DNA of 57,443 nt, from NCBI GenBank assembly GCA_947629385.1, contig CANRDO010000017.1, positions 1-57,443 on the forward strand. Reading direction: 5' to 3'. The stretch comes from an uncultured Lachnospiraceae bacterium (lineage in GTDB: Bacteria > Bacillota > Clostridia > Lachnospirales > Lachnospiraceae). Position numbers and translations under genes: made by a program. Positions 42,938 through 51,754 of the stretch are shown in pieces. The first letter of the stretch is position 1, and every line of letters begins with the position of its first letter. The notes under the pieces were generated by a model. It had not been told where the DNA came from and did no database searches. It saw only the letters and a program-made list of their open reading frames with translations.

Positions 42938-43990
42938 TTACACAGCTATTTCATATTTATCTTTCAAATTATTCAGCATGCTGTACTTGATCATTCTTTC
43001 CAATTGCATTCTTCCAACCACTATCCCGGGAGCAATCCCCTGTGTTTTTGCAAATTGAAGAACACTTCTCTCAGAATAGTCTCTTTCTTTCCTAAAAGCT
43101 TCAAAATCTTCAACTGCAATCAAAGTATCAGCAGACCATTTGTCGGCAGCTCTTTCATCATCTTCCGATGTGCCATTGGATTGTCCTACATGACCGAGAA
43201 CAATGTGTGCAAATTCATGGAACAAGCTGAACCAAAACTTATCTGCATCCTTTCCTCTTGCAGTAAGTCCAACAACAATCTTATTTCCATCCATAAAAGA
43301 AGCTCCCTGAAGGAACGATCCTTTAAGATAGGGCAGGAATACTAGTGCTATTCCGCAGTCTGCAAGACATTTCTTTAACTGTGGACAAAATTTCTTTGGC
43401 TTAAGAACTGTCATCTTTCTTATTTCCGGTATGGCAGAAATCAGCCCTTTGATATTAATTAGAGCGGTTTGGACATCGCGCGCCTTAATTTTTGCCTCCT
43501 GAGCCCATGCCAACAAAGCCAGATCACTTTTTTCTGTAATTGCCAAGCGCCTGCAGGCGATCCTTGTAATCTGCTCACTTCCAAGAAGTGGGAGTTCGAC
43601 AACCTCAAAGTATTTCCTAAGATTGCTCACTTTTTCTTTAGTATCTCTGGTTTCCGGAACCCAACCGAATTTGGCCATTTCGCTATAAGGAAATCGTTTA
43701 GCTATCTCAACATCAGCATCCATTGCATTTTCTGCTTCTGCCTTAATAATTTTCTCTCTGTAGATTGCCTCAAGATTATTCCAAAACTTAGCCGGAACGC
43801 CAAGAACCATCTCTAACCTGACTGCCATCTCCGGCGTAAGCTGGACATCACCATTAATAAGCTTGCTGATATGCTTCTCAGACATATCCATCCTGGCTGC
43901 AAACTCCTTCTGACTCATGCCTCTGTCATTCAACTGCTCTTTAATTGTCGCCCCAGGTGGCGTTGCAATGTAACTGCGACTTCTCACCAT
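42938..43990 (-). CDS. higA: HigA-family antitoxin fused to ImmA/IrrE-type metallopeptidase
   Basis: 350 residues. The N-terminal XRE helix-turn-helix (residues 12-65: GATIKEQLNDRGMSQKEF, then HISKLINGDVQLTPEMAVRL) is HigA-like. The C-terminal half carries the zinc-peptidase motif HEFAH (258-262) followed by GLG-like IVLGH, as in ImmA/IrrE. It follows higB by 32 bp, the toxin-first order of HigBA loci. GGAGG precedes the ATG. The HTH probably binds the twin palindromes upstream of higB. Confidence 0.88.
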   Translation of the reverse strand: MVRSRSYIATPPGATIKEQLNDRGMSQKEFAARMDMSEKHISKLINGDVQLTPEMAVRLEMVLGVPAKFWNNLEAIYREKIIKAEAENAMDADVEIAKRFPYSEMAKFGWVPETRDTKEKVSNLRKYFEVVELPLLGSEQITRIACRRLAITEKSDLALLAWAQEAKIKARDVQTALINIKGLISAIPEIRKMTVLKPKKFCPQLKKCLADCGIALVFLPYLKGSFLQGASFMDGNKIVVGLTARGKDADKFWFSLFHEFAHIVLGHVGQSNGTSEDDERAADKWSADTLIAVEDFEAFRKERDYSERSVLQFAKTQGIAPGIVVGRMQLERMIKYSMLNNLKDKYEIAV

Positions 43991-44022
43991 AGTGCTACCT
44001 CCTTAACTTGTCATCTTAACCA

Positions 44023-44319
44023 TTAATGATAATCGACTATTTCCAAAATGTTTGCTATTTGGATTTCGTCGCCGTTTTTCTCAAATGCCAATCTGTATGG
44101 ATGAACCAAATCCACTGCGTATTGTCCTTTCCTATTCTGTGTGAGCGGATGACATCGTCCTATATGAAACTGTATCATCATCTCAACAGTATCCGCAGCA
44201 TCAATTTCATCAATACGCTGATGTATTTTATTGGCCATTTCCCGGCCATAGGTTCTCTCTGCAGTTTTGGCATTCGTACAAACCTTTTCAATTTTCTTAT
44301 TCTTATACGTAATATACAA
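44023..44319 (-). CDS. higB: HigB/RelE-family toxin
   Basis: 98 residues with the RelE/HigB fold pattern: KKIEKVCTNAKTAERTYG, a Met/Ile-rich helix, and the C-terminal active-site strand HPLTQNRKGQYAVDLVHPYR followed by LAFEK. HigB toxins cleave mRNA on the ribosome. The start is a TTG at 44319 with AGAAG upstream; no ATG fits the frame. The right-hand neighbour, a defence operon, is transcribed the same way but is separated by a dedicated promoter. Confidence 0.82.
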   Translation of the reverse strand: MYITYKNKKIEKVCTNAKTAERTYGREMANKIHQRIDEIDAADTVEMMIQFHIGRCHPLTQNRKGQYAVDLVHPYRLAFEKNGDEIQIANILEIVDYH

Positions 44320-44339
44320 AGCATCACTTCTCTTTCATG

Positions 44340-44356
44340 TTTACCTTCAAGGTAAA
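44340..44356. promoter_or_regulatory. higBA operator, promoter-distal start copy
   Basis: TTTACCTTCAAGGTAAA: perfect palindrome TTTACCTT-n-AAGGTAAA located between the -10 box and higB. Confidence 0.75.
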
Positions 44357-44359
44357 TCC

Positions 44360-44388
44360 ATAATAGCACAGATGCCCTGCTTCGTCAA
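44360..44388 (-). promoter_or_regulatory. Sigma-A promoter of higBA
   Basis: Minus strand -35 TTGACG (44383-44388), 17-bp spacer, -10 TATTAT (44360-44365). It lies exactly between the two operator palindromes. Confidence 0.8.
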
Positions 44389-44396
44389 GATTTCTA

Positions 44397-44413
44397 TTTA
44401 CCTTAAAGGTAAA
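44397..44413. promoter_or_regulatory. higBA operator, upstream copy
   Basis: TTTACCTTAAAGGTAAA: second palindrome, centre to centre 57 bp from the first, just upstream of the -35 box. Two sites bracketing a promoter fit looping or cooperative repression by HigA. Confidence 0.75.
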
Positions 44414-44417
44414 TTTA

Positions 44418-44635
44418 AAATGTCCTGTTTTTCACTTTTGCCATGATAAACTAATCATCGAATGTTGCCCCGATGTGAATTTAAATTCTCTCTGTAAGCA
44501 GATGGGTAGATCCCCGGACTAGATGCCAGACACCCTGCTCCGGCCGACGGATACGAGACCATTTTTATAAAAAGTACGAATATGAAAATAGTGGCTCCCA
44601 GTTCATCGCCGGAGAGCCGCCCGTTCCATAATACT
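44418..44635. other. GC-rich island-internal spacer
   Basis: I see no gene or strong signal. The segment 44455-44630 is clearly GC-richer than both flanks, and may be a leftover of older chromosome or of another element at an insertion border. Confidence 0.35.
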
Positions 44636-46141
44636 TCATGATAAAAACTCATTTATAATTTCATCAATAATATCCTTCGCATTATCTATTTCCATGCTCT
44701 CTATAACATTAAAAACTCGTTCAAGTATCCTTTTTTCAGTATTTGAGAGCTTTTCAATAGTATTTAATGCCTTATAAGAAGTTACCCCTTTAAATTTCCC
44801 AATAAGCATATCCAGTTCTTCAAATGCAATCTCTTGAAAATACTCATTAGTCTTATCTTTTGCAATAGATTTGGAAACAGCATCGTGCGCTGATTTTAAT
44901 TTTTGTGTAATTGTCCCTTTTTGAACAGAAGTAATACCATTATCTATAGCCTCACTTGCTAGTTTCGTAGCTTTATCGAGTTGCTCCATTGCATTAGATA
45001 ATTCGCTATTACGTTTTAACGAAGCAGACCTAATTTCCTTAGTTATCATAGCTGCAAGTAATGATAATTGTTCAAATAAAACAAAATATGTTTGATTCTT
45101 TTCAAAATTATCTCTCCTTGCATTCGGTATCAAATTTACATCAGTTGCATAAATTTCTCCCATAGACCATCCATTAAAGCGCGCATCTTTGAACACAACA
45201 TTTAATGTCTGATGATCCCCTACAAGTATATTTCCTTTCCTAAGTCGTATTCCTTTTACCGTTCTATCGTAGATGCTCCCCATATAGTTGGTCTTTGCTA
45301 ACCACCCGACCGCTGCCAAAGTTCCATTTGGATGTGCTATCTTCACTATCTCTATATCTTGAATGTTGTCATATATGCTTTTCCCCTTATCTACCAGTAT
45401 TTTGTCTTTATACGGTTTATAAATAGATTGAACTGTAGTTCCATACTGAACCATTATATTATATGATTGAACGTCGCATGCCTCTTTACGTAATCTACTA
45501 CATATTTCTTTTCCCCACACAAAAGCCGGATCAAAAGGAACTGGCGTATTTTGTGACAAATAATCAACAACTTCATCATGATCATTAAGTTTCGAATTAT
45601 CATCTACTCCGATTAATCTCACAACAAAGTAGTGAGTATTCTCCTTTTCTGGCTTAGTTTTTACCTCATAAACCTTCTGCAGGACATCAACAACGGAAAC
45701 ATCTACGCCGGTAGAATCCATCAATAACTTTGAAAGTTTATTCGCATCAATGGTTATTATTGTTGCCTTATTTTCCCCCGAATATGATGTTTGGAAAACC
45801 AATTGTTTACAATAACTTAAAGCCGCGAGTCGACCTATTCCACGAAATCCCCTTGATGAATCCGACGCTTTTTGCGAGTTTCCAATGCTGATAAGTACTT
45901 TTTCAGCTTCATTTTGCTCAATACCTGTTCCGTTGTCCCTGATAATTATCTCTTGCTCTGTAGGCCTGAGTTGAACAACAATTTGATCCTCTCCAATCCT
46001 TATTATACCTTTTTTTATAGCTGTATCTATGGAATCGACGCTATTCTGTATATATTCCCTAAAAACAACATATGGATCTGAATACATACCGGAGGTTAAT
46101 GATTCAAGAGTATGTTTTCCAATTATAATCTTCTCACTCAT
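44636..46141 (-). CDS. GHKL-type ATPase (MORC/Hsp90-like) of the defence operon
   Basis: 501 residues. The Bergerat-fold ATP site is intact: N-box EYIQNSVDSID (residues 29-39, E29 and N33), G1 box DNGTGI (69-74) and G2 box GFRGIGRLA (98-106). The middle domain continues to about 330 and a helical C-terminus includes probable coiled coil (SELSNAMEQLDKATKLASEA). Bacterial MORC/MutL-like GHKL ATPases have been linked to restriction-type operons and are thought to act as ATP clamps. The ATG at 46141 overlaps the radical SAM stop codon (TGATG) and has GGAGG upstream, showing translational coupling. It is the last gene of the operon. Confidence 0.85.
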   Translation of the reverse strand: MSEKIIIGKHTLESLTSGMYSDPYVVFREYIQNSVDSIDTAIKKGIIRIGEDQIVVQLRPTEQEIIIRDNGTGIEQNEAEKVLISIGNSQKASDSSRGFRGIGRLAALSYCKQLVFQTSYSGENKATIITIDANKLSKLLMDSTGVDVSVVDVLQKVYEVKTKPEKENTHYFVVRLIGVDDNSKLNDHDEVVDYLSQNTPVPFDPAFVWGKEICSRLRKEACDVQSYNIMVQYGTTVQSIYKPYKDKILVDKGKSIYDNIQDIEIVKIAHPNGTLAAVGWLAKTNYMGSIYDRTVKGIRLRKGNILVGDHQTLNVVFKDARFNGWSMGEIYATDVNLIPNARRDNFEKNQTYFVLFEQLSLLAAMITKEIRSASLKRNSELSNAMEQLDKATKLASEAIDNGITSVQKGTITQKLKSAHDAVSKSIAKDKTNEYFQEIAFEELDMLIGKFKGVTSYKALNTIEKLSNTEKRILERVFNVIESMEIDNAKDIIDEIINEFLS

Positions 46142-48192
46142 CAAGATTCCTCCAATAAATTCGATAATTTTAATTGGATGTTATCATAAATAGATTTAGA
46201 AACTTTGCTCAATAACTTTTGTCCTCGCTCAGAATCTATTGCGCTAAGCAGTTTCTTTTCAAAGTCCCCTATACACCCATACATAATTTGGGCAAGATCT
46301 ACCATCTTCAATTCTTTTATGGCCTCCTTTGCCTTTTTATGTTTATTTTCATTTAACACTTCAAGATCAATGAATCTTCTGTATACACGAATTAGTTCAT
46401 AATCAATATATTCCACACCACTTTTTTTGCAAATCGCATCCCATTTGGCCATCTGCTTATCGACTGCATAGTCAACGTTCGCAAGCTTGTCCATTAAATC
46501 TCGAATTCCTTTTTTCCCGAAATAATTAATGAAGTTTGTAAAAATATAATTCTGCTGAGATTCATTATCGGCAAGCGTGTCCAGTAAATCCAAATATAAT
46601 TGTGGACATTCATTAGTAATGACATCATATACAAGGTCGTATGTTGATGATTTCTTATCAATAAGTCCAAGCAACGCAAAAAGCCTTGGTGTAGTCAAAT
46701 AGAGTAAATATATTTTCTTCTGAAGTGTTGATGTTATACCTAAAAATTTCTCGGGCAAATACTCATTATCTCCTATTAGCGCAATAAAAGATTCTTTTTC
46801 ATCGCCCAACTGATCATACAACCCATTCCATAGTTCAATCTTCTTTTGGTCGCGCTCCCAACCGGCTTTCCGTTTTTCAAATTCTTCTTCCGTTTCCTTA
46901 GACTTTCCTCTTGATGTAGTACTGATCTTGCCTCTGCTGGCAATAAGTCGCTCTGGCATGCTGAGATATCTTACAAATTCATCAGATGATCTTCCAAAAT
47001 CAGCCTCAAAAAAGCTCCTGCTACATACGCCTTTCCCCTGTGTCGGAACCAACATTCTCTGGACTGCCCTCAAATACTTTGCATTCCACATAGAACCAAC
47101 GTAACCTCTCTCATGTGCCGACAAAGGTATATATCTCATTGGAAAAGAGAATGCAGCAACCGCTTCGCAATCATCCGGAAGTTCACTATTTATTTCATCT
47201 TTTAAATCCAACGTTATACGCATGCGCTCATATAAATCTTCGGGCGTATCTGCATGATATTTTCTCCCCTTTCCACCAAAATCTTCACTGTTATAGAGAA
47301 CATAGTTCGACAATTCCGTGATTCCGTTTTTTGCGCACAGTCTCAATGCTCTTTCATAAATATCTCTATCCTCGATATGGTCAAATGCAACTCTGGCTGG
47401 TCTTAGTGCAATTTCACCAAGTCTTTTCGCCTTTGCTTCATTTAAGAACAACGCATCAAGTCCCTGATTAAAGTCAACATACCTTTGCACAACTTTTCCG
47501 GTACGAGGATTCTTATAAGTAGCACCTTTAGAAAATCCTGCAGCAATAATATCATCAATAATGTCATCGAATCTCGGTGATCTCAGAACATTATTATCCA
47601 TTAAGATCAGATCCTTCTTAGGACCAAATTTTTCATCAATTGCTTTAATCTTATCCTTAATATTAATATACGGAACAAATGTCGGCTCCAACGTCTGAAC
47701 CGCACAAAATCCGCACTTATTACCACATCCTTTTGTTGCACTCAAAAAATAGGCATCATGAAAGGGATACACATAATCAACATCATCCAGCATTGAATAA
47801 TCAGGTACAATCTGGTCTATGCACTCATCGCCTGGTAATCCTAGTTTACCCGGCTCGTTCAAAATACCACAAATAGGCATAATTCCAGTTTCTTCACGCA
47901 TCTGCTCGGGCAACAAGGTTGCTGCTATGCCCCCAACTGAAACTTTATCAATTGTGTCAACAAGTGTTTTAGCATATTCTATTGCTTCAATAGTAACCTT
48001 CCACTCAAATGTAAATAGTGTCGTTACATATACTCTATCCCACTTAGTACCTGCCAATTCCTGCGGCAACTCCCCTTTCGTAAATCTCACATAATCATGC
48101 ATAACATTCTTATGGAAATATGATATTTTCATAAGTCCCAAGGGAGGTTGTTTGCATTTGTATTTTGGTTCAATTAATAGAATATTGGCCAT
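46141..48192 (-). CDS. Radical SAM enzyme with B12-binding-like N-terminus, in the defence operon
   Basis: 683 residues. The N-terminus (MANILLIEPKYKCKQPPLGL, to about residue 135) resembles the Rossmann-like B12-binding domain of class B radical SAM proteins. The [4Fe-4S] ligands are C156, C160 and C163 in KGCGNKCGFCAVQ, followed by the radical SAM barrel to about 330. The remaining 350 residues are a mixed helical extension I do not recognise. ATG at 48192 follows AGGTGG; the GTG at 48204 is less likely. It lies between the NERD helicase and the GHKL ATPase genes. The substrate could be a nucleic acid, a protein or a small molecule; nothing visible decides. Confidence 0.82.
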   Translation of the reverse strand: MANILLIEPKYKCKQPPLGLMKISYFHKNVMHDYVRFTKGELPQELAGTKWDRVYVTTLFTFEWKVTIEAIEYAKTLVDTIDKVSVGGIAATLLPEQMREETGIMPICGILNEPGKLGLPGDECIDQIVPDYSMLDDVDYVYPFHDAYFLSATKGCGNKCGFCAVQTLEPTFVPYINIKDKIKAIDEKFGPKKDLILMDNNVLRSPRFDDIIDDIIAAGFSKGATYKNPRTGKVVQRYVDFNQGLDALFLNEAKAKRLGEIALRPARVAFDHIEDRDIYERALRLCAKNGITELSNYVLYNSEDFGGKGRKYHADTPEDLYERMRITLDLKDEINSELPDDCEAVAAFSFPMRYIPLSAHERGYVGSMWNAKYLRAVQRMLVPTQGKGVCSRSFFEADFGRSSDEFVRYLSMPERLIASRGKISTTSRGKSKETEEEFEKRKAGWERDQKKIELWNGLYDQLGDEKESFIALIGDNEYLPEKFLGITSTLQKKIYLLYLTTPRLFALLGLIDKKSSTYDLVYDVITNECPQLYLDLLDTLADNESQQNYIFTNFINYFGKKGIRDLMDKLANVDYAVDKQMAKWDAICKKSGVEYIDYELIRVYRRFIDLEVLNENKHKKAKEAIKELKMVDLAQIMYGCIGDFEKKLLSAIDSERGQKLLSKVSKSIYDNIQLKLSNLLEES

Positions 48193-48204
48193 ATAACACA
48201 CCAC

Positions 48205-49842
48205 CTATTGTATTGTAATGTTTAAAACATAGAGATAATACCTCGGCCTTGTAAGAGCAACGTACTGCTCACATAATTCTTTAACCTCTAACTCCTTGTT
48301 TTTAATATGATTGATGAATACAATAATATCTGCTTCCATCCCTTTAAAATCCTTGACAGAAAAGTAACGAATTACATCTTCTTCAATTATACTTAAATTA
48401 TTAGATTTGTTGACCTTAAACGATCCAATATACTCTTCATTGCAAATAATAGAATCTTCATAGTCACAATTTCCAAGTATAACAATTGAATTCGGAGACA
48501 CAAATTCTTTCTGAGTTAACTTGTTTATGATGTTCGTCAATGCTTTCTTGCACTGATTGATATTTTTATAATCAGAATATTCAGGTTCTACTCCTAGTAA
48601 AGAATTAGCAACCGTGTCTCCACCCAATCCGGTCTTTTGAATAGCATTATCATAAATCCTTCCCGTATTTCTTATGTTGTACCTCAGAATCACCGGCGGA
48701 TAATCTATTGCAAAGGAATCCTCAAAATCTTTTGAAAAAACATTCTGATTCTCATCAAAAAAAACATAAAACGTTGAATAGTCTTCATTCAGCAACGCTC
48801 TTATTGAAAGTCCCATATCAACATCGTAATCCTGAGCCTCATCAACAATAATGCAATCATACTTGTATTCATCAGAAATGGTTTCTATATAATCAAAAAA
48901 TCCATTCCCCTTTTTGACTACGCTTTCATAATCATTCCCTAGAATTATCTTCATGAGACTATCAAAATCCAAGCAAGTAACATTATCAACATCCTTCAAC
49001 ACTTCATTGTTTACATAATTAATTAACCCTTTACTGCAACAAGTGAACAGAACTTTTTTCCCTTTTGCTGCTTCCTGCTTTGCTTTTTTTGCACCTATGT
49101 ATGTTTTCCCTGTACCGGCACCACCAATAAAACGCATCTCTCTATAGTTGTACATCGCGTCAATTATGCTATCCTGTACAGCATTAATCTTAGACAACTC
49201 TTTTTCTTTTATAGGGATAAGAGCTCCTGCCGCTGCAGACAGAGAAATACGCTTATTTATCAGCGAGATAAAACGCTTCCGTTGCTCCGCAGAAAAGGGA
49301 ACCGATAAGTTTCTTTTGTTCCGCCAATAATGAAATATTTCATTGATTTTCTTTGGCAAGTTTTCAATATCGCTTTTATCGATTGTAAGTTCACGCGGAC
49401 TACTACTGGAAATGATTTTCTCTGAAGAATACCAAGGGAAAGCAACTGCAAATCCATAAACTCCATTAAAAGACTGATGAAACTCTTCATGGAAGTATTT
49501 ATGAAAATGGCGCATACTTTTTTCGGCTTGCTCATAAGGGCTGCACTTGAGTTCTCTGGTAGACTCTTCGCCATCCTTAGTCTCTATCAGAAACCAGTGT
49601 TCGCCCTCTTGAATAATGTCTTTTCCACCCTTAACTTCGATGGTGATGAAGCCAAAAGAGGGATCAAATACTATAAAATCCGACTCACTGTCAATACGTT
49701 TTCCTTCTTCCACCTCAAACCATCTGACCGAATAAAAGACATGATATTTTTTGTCAAGTCGATCCCTGAAAGCCTCATACATATACTTCTCAGAAGGAGT
49801 ATAGTTATAGTTTTCGATATCTACCGGATGCATTTCTGCCAT
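48205..49842 (-). CDS. NERD-nuclease/UvrD-like SF1 helicase fusion, in the defence operon
   Basis: 545 residues. The N-terminal NERD domain has the PD-(D/E)XK-type arrangement D55...E69-V-K71 (ESDFIVFD, then FITIEVKGG). The helicase part has Walker A FIGGAGTGKT (about 238-247), DEAQ (334-337), RYNIRNTGRIY (motif IV-like) and VALTRPRYYLYVL (motif VI-like) at the C-terminus. It probably unwinds and cuts DNA. The ATG at 49842 sits 2 bp beyond the drmB-like stop codon and uses GGGAGG located inside the end of that gene; the 8-codon extension to 49866 is rejected. Confidence 0.87.
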   Translation of the reverse strand: MAEMHPVDIENYNYTPSEKYMYEAFRDRLDKKYHVFYSVRWFEVEEGKRIDSESDFIVFDPSFGFITIEVKGGKDIIQEGEHWFLIETKDGEESTRELKCSPYEQAEKSMRHFHKYFHEEFHQSFNGVYGFAVAFPWYSSEKIISSSSPRELTIDKSDIENLPKKINEIFHYWRNKRNLSVPFSAEQRKRFISLINKRISLSAAAGALIPIKEKELSKINAVQDSIIDAMYNYREMRFIGGAGTGKTYIGAKKAKQEAAKGKKVLFTCCSKGLINYVNNEVLKDVDNVTCLDFDSLMKIILGNDYESVVKKGNGFFDYIETISDEYKYDCIIVDEAQDYDVDMGLSIRALLNEDYSTFYVFFDENQNVFSKDFEDSFAIDYPPVILRYNIRNTGRIYDNAIQKTGLGGDTVANSLLGVEPEYSDYKNINQCKKALTNIINKLTQKEFVSPNSIVILGNCDYEDSIICNEEYIGSFKVNKSNNLSIIEEDVIRYFSVKDFKGMEADIIVFINHIKNKELEVKELCEQYVALTRPRYYLYVLNITIQ

Positions 49843-49844
49843 AA

Positions 49845-51719
49845 TTATTCCTCCCAAAACCCCCAATGTCTAACCGACGTAGCACGGTCAACAGAACCAA
49901 TAATCAATGTACGGTCGAGGTCATGATTAAAATGCTGACAAGAAACTTCATTCAAAAATAAGCAGCCTGTACATGCTTTGTATCTGGATGCACAAATAGG
50001 ATCAAATATGCATTTTTGTGCACCTTGATATGCACTGTCCAACCATTTATCAAAGTACGCTTCAAATATATTAAAGAGCGCACCCAGATTGAATCCCTGA
50101 GAGTTTTGGCAATAAACTAACACTCCTGGAATTGACGGAAGTATATACTCTGAAATTGAATTTTTGTCTAACCCACACATACTTGCTGCACTTCTTATGA
50201 GAAGGTGAGAAAGCGTATGAATCAAGTTATAGATATAATATGTTGCCGCTTCCGCCGGATCAATTTTCGAAAATGGCTTGATCAATTCAGGTCTTACATT
50301 ATTGACAAACCATAATTTAACAGCATTTTCATCATTAAAATCAGGAAGTTCATCATGACTCACATAGCTATTTTTATCCAACCACTTGAGGATTTTAACT
50401 CTATCAAATTCAAATAACACACCTTCCGTATTTAACTTTGTGGCATAAATATTTTTTACGCCATTATGTTCTTCCTTAAATGCTCTAAGAACAGCACCAT
50501 CACCAGGCTCAGACTTTTCTCTTGTATATCCATAAGAGCAGCTCACAAATGGAATATTTCCACACACTTCTACTGATGAAATTGCTCTTTTCTCAGCCAG
50601 CTTTTTAAATTCTTCTGGGTTTGCGTTTGTATTGAGCATTCTTGAAATATCTTCTGCATCATCTAAAGACGACTTATCTTCAATTTCCTTTACAAACATA
50701 TATTCAAGAATTGCTTCAGAAACCTTGGCTAAGCTTTCAGGCGAAGTAAATATTTTTGCTTTCAAATCATTAACAATAGCGAGATATTTGCTTCCACAAT
50801 CCTTGTTTGCTACAGCACTTGCCGCATTTGCTGCGCTCGCTGGATCCAAGCCGGCAGCAATAAACATATTGTAGCTGTCATCGTATTTCTTTTGATAAGC
50901 TTCCGGATCAGATGTGATGCCATTTGCTATAACCTCATCCAATTCAGATCTTGTTATTTTCCCAAGCCAACAAGCTACGGTCAATATGGCACCATAATCA
51001 GTATCACTTATAAACTTTTCAACTTTCTCATCAATAATGTCTATAAGGCTGATGCTATAAGCAAAATACTGTGATGGATCTAATGCGATTTTTGGTGACA
51101 GCCTCGTCCCGCACTGATCGCACTTCTTGAACATTGGTATTTTATTTCCGCATTTTTTACATCTGAAATTATAATCGTTCAGCTTACCACTCCAGTAAAT
51201 AGAATCACTGGACTTACAGGTTCTACAATAAACAGGGTGCTTATCCGTTGCAAACCCACATTTACAGAAATATATCTGTCTCATTTGCTTCAATTCTGCA
51301 TGGCATAAACGACACTTTTTGTACTTTTGATAAGCCTCGCTATCCTTGAACTGATATACTTTATGACAAGACGGGCAATAAAACGTTAGTGGACTAATCT
51401 CCGCAACAACGCCCCTTTCATCACTATCATGTTTAGGATTTAATACTGTGCAGTTTTCTAATGTCAGACCATTCCCATACCCTGCCGTATTTGAAATGGT
51501 TGCTCCTTCACCTGCTGCAGTACCAAATGCTTCTATGGCTTGATTCACAACTCTGATCAATCGCCTCTTGTTAATCCCATCTAGTTTTTCACTATTCCAC
51601 CGCGTCACATGTGCAATATAGTTGTAACGTTCCTCGCCTCTTACAGAGAAATCTATCCAGCTCTCTGGCAGATACTTGTATAAAGATTGAGACACGCCTC
51701 TCTTCATCTGATACTTCAT
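49845..51719 (-). CDS. DrmB-like DUF1998 zinc protein, in the defence operon
   Basis: 624 residues. A string of zinc-ribbon cysteine pairs is visible at about residues 115/118, 136/139, 152/154, 165/168, 187/190 and 200/203 (FYCPSCHK, RFCKC-like FCKCGF, YCRTCK, RCKKCG, KCDQCG). The C-terminal DUF1998 domain shows HLLIRSAASMCGLD and the cysteine cluster ICASRYKACTGCLFLNE. DrmB forms a complex with the DrmA helicase in DISARM defence. It follows the DrmA-like gene at 35 bp. Its ribosome binding site and start are tandemly duplicated (51716-51753). Confidence 0.88.
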   Translation of the reverse strand: MKYQMKRGVSQSLYKYLPESWIDFSVRGEERYNYIAHVTRWNSEKLDGINKRRLIRVVNQAIEAFGTAAGEGATISNTAGYGNGLTLENCTVLNPKHDSDERGVVAEISPLTFYCPSCHKVYQFKDSEAYQKYKKCRLCHAELKQMRQIYFCKCGFATDKHPVYCRTCKSSDSIYWSGKLNDYNFRCKKCGNKIPMFKKCDQCGTRLSPKIALDPSQYFAYSISLIDIIDEKVEKFISDTDYGAILTVACWLGKITRSELDEVIANGITSDPEAYQKKYDDSYNMFIAAGLDPASAANAASAVANKDCGSKYLAIVNDLKAKIFTSPESLAKVSEAILEYMFVKEIEDKSSLDDAEDISRMLNTNANPEEFKKLAEKRAISSVEVCGNIPFVSCSYGYTREKSEPGDGAVLRAFKEEHNGVKNIYATKLNTEGVLFEFDRVKILKWLDKNSYVSHDELPDFNDENAVKLWFVNNVRPELIKPFSKIDPAEAATYYIYNLIHTLSHLLIRSAASMCGLDKNSISEYILPSIPGVLVYCQNSQGFNLGALFNIFEAYFDKWLDSAYQGAQKCIFDPICASRYKACTGCLFLNEVSCQHFNHDLDRTLIIGSVDRATSVRHWGFWEE

Positions 51720-51742
51720 AATGACCTCCAATGATACTTCAT
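51716..51742 (-). CDS. Eight-codon leader ORF overlapping the drmB-like start
   Basis: Reads ATG AAG TAT CAT TGG AGG TCA TTA TGA (MKYHWRSL), split here only for reading. It comes from a 23-bp tandem duplication (TTGGAGGTCATTATGAAGTATCA, 20-nt limit respected below) and has its own GGAGG. Its stop codon overlaps the ATG of the drmB-like gene as ATGA, and its TGG AGG codons form that gene's binding site. Whether it is translated is unknown. Confidence 0.45.
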   Translation of the reverse strand: MKYHWRSL

Positions 51743-51754
51743 AATGACCTCCAA

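Noticed and set aside
44455..44652. 65-codon minus-strand ORF in the GC-rich spacer
   Set aside because: No ribosome binding site, no recognisable domain, overlaps the end of the GHKL gene.
46141..48192. Prokaryotic viperin
   Set aside because: Length (683 residues), the B12-like N-terminus and the long C-terminal extension do not fit viperins, which are about 300-400 residues.
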